Assembly: GCF_036924745.1 (NCBI RefSeq)
Contig: NZ_JAZHSD010000001.1
Span: 1,612,001-1,676,000, forward strand
DNA: 64,000 nucleotides
Origin: Bradyrhizobium sp. AZCC 1693
GTDB taxonomy: Bacteria; Pseudomonadota; Alphaproteobacteria; Rhizobiales; Xanthobacteraceae
Reading direction: 5' to 3'
The notes under the pieces are model-generated. The model worked only from the letters and a program-made list of their open reading frames with translations, searched no databases and had not been told where the DNA came from. This document shows, piece after piece, positions 55,344 to 64,000 of the stretch. Each line of letters opens with the position of its first letter. Position 1 is the first letter of the stretch. The position numbers and the translations under genes are program-made.

Positions 55344-55613
55344 TCACGACAGCTTGTGTTTGCTCCGGGTGCGCAGGCGCTCTTCCGCCTCGAGCTGCGC
55401 CATGCCGAGCAGATGGCTGAGCACCTCCAGCCGGTGGCGCTCCGCCAGCTTGACCAATTCGGCAACGGTCTCCGCGATGAAGGCCACGGCCTCGTCGGGG
55501 CCGCCCTCCTCACCTCGTTCAGCGGTGCGTTCCTCGGGTGGCGAGTCCCGACGTTTGCCTGAAGCTTTCCGCTTCCGGCCGCCTCCAGCCTTGCTCAAAA
55601 AACTTGCATCCAA
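55344..55613 (-). CDS. Hypothetical 89-residue protein
   Basis: Frame starting at a TTG (55613) or a second TTG (55598, LSKAGGG...); no ATG fits. The first 40 residues are basic then acidic (GRKRKASGKRRDSPPEERTA), disordered; the rest is an amphipathic helix AVAFIAETVAELVKLAERHRLEVLSHLLGMAQLEAEERLR that looks like a coiled coil. Function unknown. The clear helix periodicity supports a real gene; the start does not have a convincing ribosome site. Confidence 0.62.
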   Translation of the reverse strand: MDASFLSKAGGGRKRKASGKRRDSPPEERTAERGEEGGPDEAVAFIAETVAELVKLAERHRLEVLSHLLGMAQLEAEERLRTRSKHKLS

Positions 55614-55827
55614 TTAAATACAATATTGCCCAAAAATAACCCCTTTGGTGGCGCAACTCTAGCGCGTATTTCGCAACCCGACAGATTAAAAGTCGCCCCC
55701 AAAGGTTCCCTGACGGCATCTATACATTTGACAGGGGCCGCCTCACTACCCATGTTCGGGTCCAATCGGTGGGCCGCGAGTCTCGCGGAACCCACCTTTA
55801 TCTTTTCCCGCAAGCCATTGGAATGAC

Positions 55828-58599
55828 ATGAATATCGTCATCGTGGAGTCGCCGGCGAAAGCCAAGACTATCAACAAGTATTTGGGCGCCTCCTACGAGG
55901 TTCTGGCCTCGTTCGGCCATGTTCGCGACCTCCCCGCCAAGAACGGTTCCGTCGATCCGGACGCGAATTTCCAGATGATCTGGGAGGTCGACCCGAAGGC
56001 TGCCGGCCGACTCAACGACATCGCCAAGGCGCTGAAGGGCGCCGACCGACTGATTCTCGCAACCGACCCTGATCGCGAGGGCGAAGCGATCTCCTGGCAC
56101 GTACTGGAGGTGATGAAAGAGAAGCGCGCGCTGAAAGATCAAAAGATCGAGCGCGTGGTGTTCAACGCCATCACCAAGCAGGCGGTGACGGATGCGATGA
56201 AGGCGCCGCGCCAGATCGACGGTGCGCTGGTCGACGCCTATATGGCACGCCGGGCGCTGGATTATCTGGTCGGCTTCACGCTCTCGCCTGTCCTCTGGCG
56301 CAAGCTGCCGGGCGCGCGCTCGGCAGGCCGTGTGCAGTCGGTCGCGCTGCGGCTGGTCTGCGACCGCGAACTCGAGATCGAGAAATTCGTCCCCCGCGAA
56401 TATTGGTCGCTGGTTGCGACGCTGACGACGCCACGCGGCGACAGTTTTGAGGCGCGCCTCGTCGGCGCCGACGGCAAGAAGATCCAGCGGCTCGACATCG
56501 GCTCCGGCGCCGAAGCCGAGGACTTGAAGAAGGCCATTGAAGCGGCGAACTTCACGGTTTCGACCGTGGAAGCAAAGCCCGCGCGCCGCAATCCGCAGGC
56601 GCCCTTCACCACCTCGACGCTGCAGCAGGAAGCGAGCCGCAAGCTCGGCTTTGCGCCGGCGCACACGATGCGGATCGCGCAGCGGCTCTATGAAGGCATC
56701 GATATCGGCGGCGAGACCACCGGCCTCATCACCTATATGCGAACCGACGGCGTGCAGATCGACGGTTCCGCGATCACGCAGGCCCGCAAGGTGATCGGCG
56801 AGGATTACGGCAACGCCTACGTGCCGGACGCGCCGCGCCAGTACCAGACCAAGGCCAAGAACGCGCAGGAAGCGCATGAAGCGATCCGCCCGACCGACTT
56901 GTCGCGACGGCCCGCCGAGATGCGCCGCCGCCTCGATACCGATCAGGCGAAACTTTATGAACTGATCTGGATCCGCACCATCGCGAGCCAGATGGAGTCG
57001 GCCGAACTCGAACGCACCACCGTGGACATCGCGGCGAAAGCCGGTTCCCGCGTGCTGGATCTGCGCGCCTCGGGCCAGGTCATCAAGTTCGACGGCTTCC
57101 TCGCGCTCTACCAGGAAGGCAAGGACGACGACGGCGACGACGAGGATTCGCGCCGCCTCCCCGCCATGAGCGAGGGCGAAGCGCTGAAACGGCAGGCTCT
57201 TGCCGTCACGCAACACTTCACGGAACCGCCGCCGCGCTTTTCGGAAGCGTCGCTGGTCAAGCGGATGGAAGAGCTCGGCATCGGCCGTCCCTCGACTTAC
57301 GCCTCGATCTTGCAGGTCCTCAAAGACCGCGGCTACGTCAAGCTGGAAAAAAAGCGGCTGCATGGCGAGGACAAGGGCCGCGTCGTGGTCGCGTTCCTCG
57401 AAAACTTCTTCTTGCGCTATGTCGAGTATGACTTCACCGCTGATCTGGAAGAACAACTCGACCGCATCTCCAACAACGAGATTTCCTGGCAGCAGGTGCT
57501 GCAGGACTTCTGGCGCGGCTTCATCGGCGCCGTCAACGACATCAAGGATCTCCGTGTCGCCGAGGTGCTGGACGCGCTCGACGACATGCTGGGGCCGCAC
57601 ATCTATCCGCCGCGCGCGGATGGCGGTGATATCAGGCAGTGCCCGACCTGCGGCACCGGCAGGCTCAATCTGAAGGCCGGAAAATTCGGCGCTTTCGTCG
57701 GCTGCTCGAACTATCCGGAATGCCGCTACACCCGTCCGCTCGCCGCCGACAGCGAGGCGAGCGCCGATCGCGTCCTCGGCAAGGACCCGGAAACCGATCT
57801 CGACGTGACGGTGAAGGCCGGACGCTTCGGTCCCTACATCCAGCTCGGCGAGCAGAAGGATTATGCCGAGGGCGAAAAGCCCCGGCGCGCCGGCATCCCG
57901 AAGAACATGTCGCCCGGCGACATGGAGCTCGAACTGGCGTTGAAACTGCTGTCGCTGCCGCGTGAAATCGGAAAACATCCGGAGACCGGCGAGGCGATCA
58001 CCGCCGGCATCGGCCGCTTCGGCCCGTTCGTGCGCCACGAAAAGACCTATGCGAGCCTGGAAGCCGGTGACGAGGTATTCGACATCGGGCTCAATCGCGC
58101 GGTGACGCTGATCGCGGAAAAGATCGCCAAGGGACCGAGCGGCCGCCGCTTCGGCGCTGACCCGGGCAAGCCGCTCGGCGAGCATCCTAGCCTTGGCGGC
58201 GTCGCGGTGAAGAGCGGTCGCTACGGCGCCTACGTCACGGCCGGCGGCGTCAACGCCACGATCCCGAGCGACAAGACGCCGGAGACGATCACCCTTGCCG
58301 AGGCCATCGCGCTGATCGACGAGCGCGCGGCCAAGGGCGGCGGCAAGCCGAAGCGCGGCGCCAAGAAGGCTGCAGCGAAGAAGGCCGCGCCGAAGAAGGC
58401 CGCAGCCAAGGCTGCCGATCCCGACGCGCCGAAGGCTGCCAAGAAGGCGCCAGCGAAGAAGGCTGCGGCGAAGCCGAAATCGGATGCCGTCAGCAAGGCG
58501 CGCGCGCCGGTCGCGTCCGCCGCCAAGACGTCGGCGGCGAAGCCCGCCACTGCACCCAAGACGCCTGCGAAGAAGAGCGCGGGCAAGGCCCGGGGATAA
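55828..58599 (+). CDS. topA: DNA topoisomerase I
   Basis: 923 residues. Relaxes negatively supercoiled DNA by cutting one strand. Toprim domain at the start (MNIVIVESPAKAKTINKYLG, DPDREGEAISWH), catalytic Tyr303 (GLITYMRTDG), one zinc-ribbon (CPTCGTGRLN...CSNYPECRY, about 604-632) and topoisomerase-associated repeats. The last 87 residues are a Lys/Ala/Pro tail like histone H1. rnr starts immediately after its stop, so topA-rnr-DUF983-NUDIX form one operon. Confidence 0.97.
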   Translation: MNIVIVESPAKAKTINKYLGASYEVLASFGHVRDLPAKNGSVDPDANFQMIWEVDPKAAGRLNDIAKALKGADRLILATDPDREGEAISWHVLEVMKEKRALKDQKIERVVFNAITKQAVTDAMKAPRQIDGALVDAYMARRALDYLVGFTLSPVLWRKLPGARSAGRVQSVALRLVCDRELEIEKFVPREYWSLVATLTTPRGDSFEARLVGADGKKIQRLDIGSGAEAEDLKKAIEAANFTVSTVEAKPARRNPQAPFTTSTLQQEASRKLGFAPAHTMRIAQRLYEGIDIGGETTGLITYMRTDGVQIDGSAITQARKVIGEDYGNAYVPDAPRQYQTKAKNAQEAHEAIRPTDLSRRPAEMRRRLDTDQAKLYELIWIRTIASQMESAELERTTVDIAAKAGSRVLDLRASGQVIKFDGFLALYQEGKDDDGDDEDSRRLPAMSEGEALKRQALAVTQHFTEPPPRFSEASLVKRMEELGIGRPSTYASILQVLKDRGYVKLEKKRLHGEDKGRVVVAFLENFFLRYVEYDFTADLEEQLDRISNNEISWQQVLQDFWRGFIGAVNDIKDLRVAEVLDALDDMLGPHIYPPRADGGDIRQCPTCGTGRLNLKAGKFGAFVGCSNYPECRYTRPLAADSEASADRVLGKDPETDLDVTVKAGRFGPYIQLGEQKDYAEGEKPRRAGIPKNMSPGDMELELALKLLSLPREIGKHPETGEAITAGIGRFGPFVRHEKTYASLEAGDEVFDIGLNRAVTLIAEKIAKGPSGRRFGADPGKPLGEHPSLGGVAVKSGRYGAYVTAGGVNATIPSDKTPETITLAEAIALIDERAAKGGGKPKRGAKKAAAKKAAPKKAAAKAADPDAPKAAKKAPAKKAAAKPKSDAVSKARAPVASAAKTSAAKPATAPKTPAKKSAGKARG

Positions 58600-60942
58600 G
58601 TGAAGAGAAAACACGACCCTGGCTTTCCGAGCCGGGACGCCATCGTTGCCTTTATCCGTGCCCATCCAGGCAAGATCGGCACACGGGAAATCGCTCGCGA
58701 GTTCGGCCTGAAGAATGCCGACCGCGCCGAGCTGAAGCGCATCCTGCGCGAGCTCGCCGACGAAGGCGCCATCGCCAAGCGCGGGCGGAAGATCCACGAG
58801 ACGGCCGTTCTGCCCCCGACCGTGATCGCCGACATCACCGGACGCGACACCGACGGCGAATTGCTCGCCGCTCCCACCGAATGGGACACAGAAGAGGGAG
58901 GCCCCGCGCCGAAGATCCGCATCCATGTCCCGCGCCGTCTGCAACCGGGCACCGCTGCGGGTGTCGGCGACCGAGCCCTGTTGCGGATCGAAAAGGCTGA
59001 TGAGGGCGAAGGCGCCCCCTATCGCGGCAGAATCATCAAGATCATCGATCAAGCCCGGACGCGCCTGCTCGGCATCTTCCGCAAGCTGCCTGGTGGCGGC
59101 GGCCTGCTCGTTCCCGTCGACAAGAAGCAGGCCGGGCGTGAACTAAACATTGCGCCATCGGACACCGCCGGCGCCGAGGACGGCGACCTCGTGAGCGTCG
59201 ATCTGGTTCGCTCGCGCGGCTATGGCCTCGCTTCCGGCAAGGTGAAGGAGCGGCTCGGCTCGCTATCGAGCGAAAAGGCGATCAGCCTGATTGCGATCCA
59301 CGCCCACGAAATTCCGCAGGCCTTCTCTCCTTCCGCCTTGCGCGAAGCCGAGGCCGCCGAGCCTGCGGCGCTGAAGGGCCGCGAGGACTGGCGCGATTTG
59401 CCGCTCGTCACCATCGATCCACCCGACGCGAAAGACCATGACGACGCGGTGCACGCCGCGCCTGACCTCGACCCGAACAACAAGGGCGGCTACATCGTCC
59501 ATGTCGCCATTGCCGACGTCGCCTTCTACGTTCGGTCGGGCTCGGCGCTGGATCGTGACGCGCTGACGCGCGGCAATTCGGTGTATTTTCCGGATCGCGT
59601 GGTCCCGATGCTGCCCGAGCGCATCTCCAACGATCTCTGCTCGCTGGTGCCCGGAGAGCCGCGCGGCGCGCTCGCGGTGCGGATGGTGATCGGCCCCGAC
59701 GGCCGCAAACGGTCGCACAGCTTTCATCGCGTGCTGATGCGGTCGGCCGCCAAGCTGCATTATGCGCAGGTACAGGCTGCGATCGACGGTCGGCCCGACG
59801 ATACCACCGGCCCGCTGCTCGAGCCGATCCTGAAGCCGCTCTACGTGGCCTATGCGCTCGTGAAACTCGCCCGCGACGAGCGCGACCCGCTCGATCTCGA
59901 TCTGCCCGAGCGAAAGATCCAGCTGAAGCCCGACGGCACCGTCGATCGCGTCATCGTCCCCGAGCGGCTCGACGCCCACCGTTTGATCGAGGAGTTCATG
60001 ATCCTCGCCAACGTCGCCGCAGCCGAAATGCTTGAAAAGAAAGCGTTGCCGCTTATCTATCGGGTGCATGACGAGCCGACGCTGGAGAAGGTTCATAACC
60101 TCCAGGAGTTTCTGAAAACGCTCGATCTGCCGTTCGCCAAGACAGGTGCGTTGCGCCCTGCTCTGTTCAATCGGGTACTCGGCCAGGTTCGCGGCGAGGA
60201 TTACGAGCCGCTGGTCAACGAGGTGGTGCTGCGCTCGCAGGCGCAGGCGGAATATTCGGCGGAGAATTATGGCCATTTCGGCCTCAACCTTCGCCGCTAT
60301 GCGCATTTCACTTCGCCGATCAGGCGATATGCGGACCTGATCGTGCATCGTGCGCTGATCCGTGCGCTCGGCCTCGGCGAAGGCGCGTTGCCGGAGACCG
60401 AGACGCTGGAAACACTCAGCGAGGTCGCGGCGCAGATTTCCGTGACCGAGCGCCGCGCGATGAAAGCGGAGCGCGAGACGGCCGACCGGCTGATCGCGCA
60501 TTTCCTCGCCGATCGCATCGGCGCGACGTTTCAGGGCCGTATTTCCGGCGTTACCCGCGCCGGGCTGTTTGTGAAGCTTTCGGATACCGGCGCCGACGGA
60601 CTGATCCCGATCCGCACGCTCGGCACGGAGTACTACAATTACGACGAGACGCGCCACGCGCTCGTCGGCTCACGCAGCGGTGCCATGCACCGGCTGGGTG
60701 ACGTTGTCGACGTGCGTCTGGTAGAAGCAGCACCAGTGGCCGGCGCGTTGCGGTTCGAGCTGTTGTCGGAAGGCCAGGTCATTCCGCGCGGCAGAAAACG
60801 CGACGGCTCGAAAGCGTCGACACAGCCGTCGAAATCGCATCCGGGCCGCAGCCCGCGCGACAAGGTTCGCAAGTCCCACAAGGGCAAGTCCGGTAAAGCC
60901 AAGCCCGGCAAATCGAAGAAAGGCAAGTCATGGAAACGGTAA
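58600..60942 (+). CDS. rnr: Ribonuclease R
   Basis: 780 residues from a GTG directly after the topA TAA, with GGGGA upstream. 3'-to-5' exoribonuclease able to degrade structured RNA. N-terminal winged helix (AFIRAHPGKIGTREIAREFG), cold-shock domains, RNB catalytic domain with TIDPPDAKDHDDAVHA (Asp cluster) and RYAHFTSPIRRYADL, then S1 and a very basic C-terminal tail (KSHKGKSGKAKPGKSKKGK). The next gene starts 13 bases before its stop. Confidence 0.96.
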   Translation: MKRKHDPGFPSRDAIVAFIRAHPGKIGTREIAREFGLKNADRAELKRILRELADEGAIAKRGRKIHETAVLPPTVIADITGRDTDGELLAAPTEWDTEEGGPAPKIRIHVPRRLQPGTAAGVGDRALLRIEKADEGEGAPYRGRIIKIIDQARTRLLGIFRKLPGGGGLLVPVDKKQAGRELNIAPSDTAGAEDGDLVSVDLVRSRGYGLASGKVKERLGSLSSEKAISLIAIHAHEIPQAFSPSALREAEAAEPAALKGREDWRDLPLVTIDPPDAKDHDDAVHAAPDLDPNNKGGYIVHVAIADVAFYVRSGSALDRDALTRGNSVYFPDRVVPMLPERISNDLCSLVPGEPRGALAVRMVIGPDGRKRSHSFHRVLMRSAAKLHYAQVQAAIDGRPDDTTGPLLEPILKPLYVAYALVKLARDERDPLDLDLPERKIQLKPDGTVDRVIVPERLDAHRLIEEFMILANVAAAEMLEKKALPLIYRVHDEPTLEKVHNLQEFLKTLDLPFAKTGALRPALFNRVLGQVRGEDYEPLVNEVVLRSQAQAEYSAENYGHFGLNLRRYAHFTSPIRRYADLIVHRALIRALGLGEGALPETETLETLSEVAAQISVTERRAMKAERETADRLIAHFLADRIGATFQGRISGVTRAGLFVKLSDTGADGLIPIRTLGTEYYNYDETRHALVGSRSGAMHRLGDVVDVRLVEAAPVAGALRFELLSEGQVIPRGRKRDGSKASTQPSKSHPGRSPRDKVRKSHKGKSGKAKPGKSKKGKSWKR

Positions 60943-61406
60943 GTCCCACGACATGGACCCGCGATTCCGCGCACGCCGAAAAGCGCGATCTCTGGACGGC
61001 GATGAGGCGCGGCTTTCGCTGCCGCTGTCCGCGGTGTGGCGAAGGCAAGATGTTTCGCGCCTTCCTGAAAACCGCCGATCATTGCTCGGTCTGCGGGCTG
61101 GATTTCTCGCCGCACCGCGCCGACGATCTGCCGGCCTATCTCGTGATCGTCATCGTCGGCCACATCGTGGTACCGGCGGTGCTGTGGATCGAAACCAATT
61201 ATTCGCCCGCGGTGTGGCTGCAACTGGCGATCTACCTGCCGCTCACTTTCATTTTATCGCTGCTGCTGTTGCAGCCCATCAAGGGCGCGGTGGTCGGCTT
61301 TCAATGGGCATTGCGCATGCATGGCTTTGATGAGAATGCCCCTGGCGACATTCCGCCCGTAAAGCTAAACCGAAAAGAACAAGAGCATCAAACGGGGATG
61401 GAATGA
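60930..61406 (+). CDS. DUF983 membrane protein with two CxxC pairs
   Basis: 158 residues. Starts inside the end of rnr. N-terminal zinc-ribbon-like part: CPRCGEGKMFRAFLK then CSVCGLDF, two CxxC pairs; two membrane helices follow (LPAYLVIVIVGHIVVPAVLW and LQLAIYLPLTFILSLLLLQP). The DUF983 family is widespread in alphaproteobacteria and Bacteroidetes and has no assigned function. Overlaps both neighbours, so it is translated within the topA-rnr operon. Confidence 0.88.
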   Translation: METVSPTTWTRDSAHAEKRDLWTAMRRGFRCRCPRCGEGKMFRAFLKTADHCSVCGLDFSPHRADDLPAYLVIVIVGHIVVPAVLWIETNYSPAVWLQLAIYLPLTFILSLLLLQPIKGAVVGFQWALRMHGFDENAPGDIPPVKLNRKEQEHQTGME

Positions 61407-62140
61407 CCGAAGCTGCGACCGCCGTACAAGAAGGAAAAGAAGCCGATCACCATCCCTATTTCCGGCCCAAGGATGCAGCCACGCTGATCCTGATTGATCG
61501 CTCGGGCGACAAGCCGAAGGTGCTGGTCGGGAAGCGCCACGACAAGGTGGTGTTCATGCCGGGCAAGTATGTTTTCCCCGGCGGCCGCGTCGACAAGTCG
61601 GACAACCGCATTCCCGTTGCCGCTCCCATCTCCGCCGAACTCGAAGCCAACCTTCTGAAGGGTAGTCCGAAGATCGCGCCATCCCGGGCGCGCGCGCTGG
61701 CGGTTGCCGCGATCCGCGAAGCCTGCGAGGAAACCGGCCTTTGCCTTGGATGCAAGGTCGAGAAGCCGGTCAAGCTCAAGGGCGCTTGGCAACCGTTTGC
61801 GGAAGCAGGCCTGCTGCCCGATCCATCCGGCCTGTTCCTGATCGCGCGCGCGATCACCCCGCCCGGCCGCGTCCGCCGCTTCGACACGCGCTTCTTTACC
61901 GCTGATGCTTCCAGCATCGCCCATCGCGTCGAAGGCGTGATCCATGCTGATGCCGAATTGGTCGAACTGGTGTGGGTCGAGATCGGCTCAAAACCGCTCG
62001 CCGACGCGCATGCCATGACCAAGAACGTCCTCGCCGAACTCGACCGCCGCCTCGCCACCGGTCCGCTGCGCCACGACGCACCGGTGCCGTTCTTTCATTT
62101 CTACGGCGGCAAGATGCAGAAGGACGTGTTGGGGACGTAA
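61403..62140 (+). CDS. NUDIX hydrolase
   Basis: 245 residues; the ATG overlaps the DUF983 stop (ATGA). Features: GKRHDKVVFMPGKYVFPGGR and the NUDIX box around AAIREACEETGLCLGC with the REACEE metal-binding Glu residues. The box is divergent upstream of RE, which fits the CoA-type or broad NUDIX group. It hydrolyses nucleoside diphosphate linked to a moiety X; substrate unknown. Ends the topA operon. Confidence 0.88.
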   Translation: MTEAATAVQEGKEADHHPYFRPKDAATLILIDRSGDKPKVLVGKRHDKVVFMPGKYVFPGGRVDKSDNRIPVAAPISAELEANLLKGSPKIAPSRARALAVAAIREACEETGLCLGCKVEKPVKLKGAWQPFAEAGLLPDPSGLFLIARAITPPGRVRRFDTRFFTADASSIAHRVEGVIHADAELVELVWVEIGSKPLADAHAMTKNVLAELDRRLATGPLRHDAPVPFFHFYGGKMQKDVLGT

Positions 62141-62155
62141 GCCTCCGCTCTCTCC

Positions 62156-62262
62156 CGTCATTGCGAGCGAAGCGAAGCATTTCTCCGCACGAAGAAGGAA
62201 TGGATTGCTTCGTCGCTTCGCTCCCTTGCGCAAACGCTTCGCGTTTGTCGGAGGCAATGACG
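62156..62262. repeat. Interspersed repeat, family B, copy 2
   Basis: Starts CGTCATTGCGAGCGAAGCGAAG and ends GGAGGCAATGACGG, with TGGATTGCTTCG inside. It shares both ends with the copy at 15098-15209; an extra inverted piece (CAAACGCTTCGCGTTTGTC) is inserted near its right end. It lies between the NUDIX gene and the flavin monooxygenase. Confidence 0.8.
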
Positions 62263-62392
62263 GTATCGATGTCGCGGCAAATATCCTCCCCCAGTCCCTT
62301 TAATTGCAAAATTCTTCTCACGCTGACTTGATGGCGCTGCCCTGATCGCCTCCCTATCTCTTCCCCAACAATAACAGCTACGGAATGCGGCG

Positions 62393-63718
62393 ATGGTACA
62401 GCGGCAACTCAAGCTCGGCGCGTTCATGCGGCCGGTCTCCATTCACACCGGCGCGTGGCGCTATCCCGGCGCCTGGCCCGATGCGAACTTCAATTTCGCG
62501 CGCATCAAGCAACTGATCCAGAAGCTGGAGGCCGGCAAGTTCGACGCCTTCTTCATGGCGGACCATCTCGCCGTGCTGAACATGCCCGTCAATGCGCTCA
62601 AGCGCAGCCACACCGTGACCTCGTTCGAGCCGTTCACGCTGTTGTCGGCGCTGGCCGGCGCCACCGAACATATCGGCCTGATCGCGACGGGATCGACGAC
62701 GTTCGACGAGCCCTACCATGTCGCCCGGCGTTTTGCCTCGCTCGATCACATCTCGGGCGGGCGCGCGGGCTGGAATATCGTCACCACCTCCAATCCGGAC
62801 GCTGCGCTCAATTTCGGGCTGGACGACCACATGGAGCACGCCGAGCGTTACAAGCGGGCGCGCGAGTTCTATGATGTGGTCACCGGCCTCTGGGACTCTT
62901 TTGCCGATGACGCGTTCGTGCGCGACGTCGAGGCCGGGCTTTATTTCGACCCCTCAAAGATGCACGTGCTCAATCACAAGGGCAAATATCTGTCCGTGCG
63001 TGGGCCGCTCAACATCGCCCGCCCCGTGCAGGGCTGGCCGCTGATCGTGCAGGCCGGCGCGTCCGAAGACGGCAGGCAGCTCGCGGCGGAGACGGCGGAA
63101 GCCGTGTTCACCGGCGGCGGCAGCCTTGCCGACGGGCAGAAGCTTTATGCCGACATCAAGGGCCGCATGGAGAAGATTGGCCGCAACCCCGAGCATCTGA
63201 AGATCCTGCCCGGCGCCTTCGTAGTGGTCGGCGACAGCGTCGAGGAAGCCAAGGAGAAGCGGGCAAAGCTCGACAGCATGGTGCATTACGACTCAGCCAT
63301 CGCCTCGCTCTCGGTACAGCTCGGCACCGACGCCTCCGGCTTCGATCCCGACGGGCAGTTGCCGCCGATCCCCGAAACCAATGCCTCCAAGAGCGGCCGC
63401 CAGCGCCTGGTCGACGCCGCCGCGCGCGACAAGCTCACGGTGCGCCAGCTCGCCCAGCGCGTCGGTGGCTACGGCGGGCTATCGTTCGTTGGCACGCCGC
63501 AAACCATTGCTGACCAGATGGAGGAATGGCTGATGAGCCGCGGCAGCGACGGCTTCAACATCATGTTCCCGTTCCTCCCCGCGGGGCTCGACGATTTCGT
63601 CGACAAGGTGGTGCCGGAACTGCAGAAGCGCGGGATTTTCCGGAAAGAGTATGAGGGCCGCACGCTGCGGGAGAATTTGGGGCTGCCAAGGCCGAAAAAC
63701 CGGTTCTTTGAGGGTTAA
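62393..63718 (+). CDS. LLM-class flavin-dependent monooxygenase (NtaA/SnaA/DszA type)
   Basis: 441 residues, bacterial luciferase-like TIM barrel using reduced FMN from a separate reductase. Family features: [48 protein letters not shown] and [20 protein letters not shown]. Relatives attack nitrilotriacetate, EDTA, dibenzothiophene or alkanesulfonates; the substrate here is not evident. The gene is alone, with repeat elements on both sides. Confidence 0.92.
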   Translation: MVQRQLKLGAFMRPVSIHTGAWRYPGAWPDANFNFARIKQLIQKLEAGKFDAFFMADHLAVLNMPVNALKRSHTVTSFEPFTLLSALAGATEHIGLIATGSTTFDEPYHVARRFASLDHISGGRAGWNIVTTSNPDAALNFGLDDHMEHAERYKRAREFYDVVTGLWDSFADDAFVRDVEAGLYFDPSKMHVLNHKGKYLSVRGPLNIARPVQGWPLIVQAGASEDGRQLAAETAEAVFTGGGSLADGQKLYADIKGRMEKIGRNPEHLKILPGAFVVVGDSVEEAKEKRAKLDSMVHYDSAIASLSVQLGTDASGFDPDGQLPPIPETNASKSGRQRLVDAAARDKLTVRQLAQRVGGYGGLSFVGTPQTIADQMEEWLMSRGSDGFNIMFPFLPAGLDDFVDKVVPELQKRGIFRKEYEGRTLRENLGLPRPKNRFFEG

Positions 63719-63770
63719 CGCGCGGTATTTTCGCAAAAGTGGACACCGGTTTTGCGATCAGAATACGCGC
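63719..63770. repeat. Imperfect inverted repeat after the monooxygenase gene
   Basis: GCGCGGTATTTTCGCAAAA and TTTTGCGATCAGAATACGCGC pair imperfectly around GTGGACACCGG. I recognise the core (TTTTCGCAAAAGTGGACACCGG) from intergenic repeats in bradyrhizobia (memory). It could also end the monooxygenase transcript. Confidence 0.6.
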
Positions 63771-63820
63771 AACAGGATCGATTCTACCCCGAATCTGGCC
63801 GGTTTCTGCCCCGAAAACCT

Positions 63821-63848
63821 TGACTTTGGGCGATCAGAAGCTAGGTTG
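63821..63848 (+). promoter_or_regulatory. Candidate rpmG promoter
   Basis: TTGACT, 16 bases, TAGGTT, about 60 bases upstream of the rpmG ATG. Close to the sigma-70 consensus for the -35 and acceptable for the -10. Confidence 0.5.
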
Positions 63849-63908
63849 CGCGGCAAATGCAGGCCGGTTTGGCCGGCGCCCGATATCCCCCTATTTGAGG
63901 TTCTGAAC

Positions 63909-64000
63909 ATGGCCAAAGCGGTCACCATCAAGGTCAAGCTCGTTTCCACGGCGGATACCGGCTTCTATTACGTCGCCAAGAAGAACTCGCGCACCATGAC
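63909..64000 (+). CDS. rpmG: 50S ribosomal protein L33, N-terminal part
   Basis: The first 30 codons are in the window: [20 protein letters not shown] then [10 protein letters not shown]. This is the L33 start typical of alphaproteobacteria, without the zinc-binding CxxC near the start found in some bacteria. The gene continues past the right edge. A plausible promoter lies 60 bases upstream. Confidence 0.95.
   Translation, partial: MAKAVTIKVKLVSTADTGFYYVAKKNSRTM

Noticed and set aside
55798..59052. 1084-codon open frame antisense to topA
   Set aside because: It arises from third-position G+C bias opposite a real gene; no family pattern, and topA is unambiguous with all catalytic motifs.

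Overview
The window reads as chromosomal DNA from a Bradyrhizobium-like alphaproteobacterium (order Hyphomicrobiales). The evidence is high G+C with strong third-position bias (long antisense open frames lie over almost every gene), the gene order rpoZ-rsh-pdxJ-acpS-lepB-rnc-era-recO-parC, a Porin_2-type porin, and several interspersed palindromic repeats of the kind I know from Bradyrhizobium and Rhodopseudomonas. The genus is an inference; no 16S gene is present.

Layout. 1-12.6 kb (minus strand): a CDF metal exporter (cut by the window edge), then parC, recO, an IS110/IS1111-type insertion, and the compact housekeeping run era, rnc, lepB, acpS, pdxJ, rsh, rpoZ with ATGA overlaps at several junctions. 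The insertion sequence sits between era/orf126 and recO. pdxJ is frameshifted. 13-25 kb: an NYN-domain protein, a family-5 uracil-DNA glycosylase, a peroxiredoxin, smpB, mscL, dapA, a soluble lytic transglycosylase, a major porin, tRNA-Ser(GCT), a SEC-C protein, a Sel1 protein and a 30-residue histone-H1-like protein. 25-30 kb: gatB, then gatC-orf71-gatA-orf98, the tRNA-dependent amidotransferase. 30-35.6 kb: two tiny proteins, an alpha/beta hydrolase without the usual nucleophile, a metallo-beta-lactamase-fold hydrolase, two nitronate-monooxygenase-like flavoproteins (one frameshifted) and a divergent LysR regulator with a clear inverted-repeat operator candidate. 35.6-41.2 kb: a five-gene, translationally coupled minus-strand operon coding for a GldA/GldF/GldG-type ABC system, a DUF4340-like protein and a HupE-like membrane protein, with a secreted metallo-beta-lactamase-fold protein upstream. 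41.6-50.9 kb: ruvX, an AEC permease, a CPBP protease, an AidB-like acyl-CoA dehydrogenase, a D-Ala-D-Ala dipeptidase, pyrB with a pyrC-like gene that lacks the metal-binding HxH, plsY, a cupin and an AraC regulator. 51-64 kb: an amidase, a small conserved protein, dprA, an HxlR regulator divergent from azoR, small proteins, then topA-rnr-DUF983-NUDIX as a plus-strand operon, a flavin-dependent monooxygenase and the start of rpmG.

Most of the window is core genome. The items most worth following up are the insertion sequence with its unusual noncoding ends, the GldFG/HupE operon, the pseudo-dihydroorotase next to pyrB, the HxlR-azoR pair, four very short proteins with strong ribosome binding sites, and three independent single-base-type frameshifts (IS transposase, pdxJ, second nitronate monooxygenase) that are either real lesions or assembly errors. 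I found no CRISPR array, prophage or recognisable defence island.
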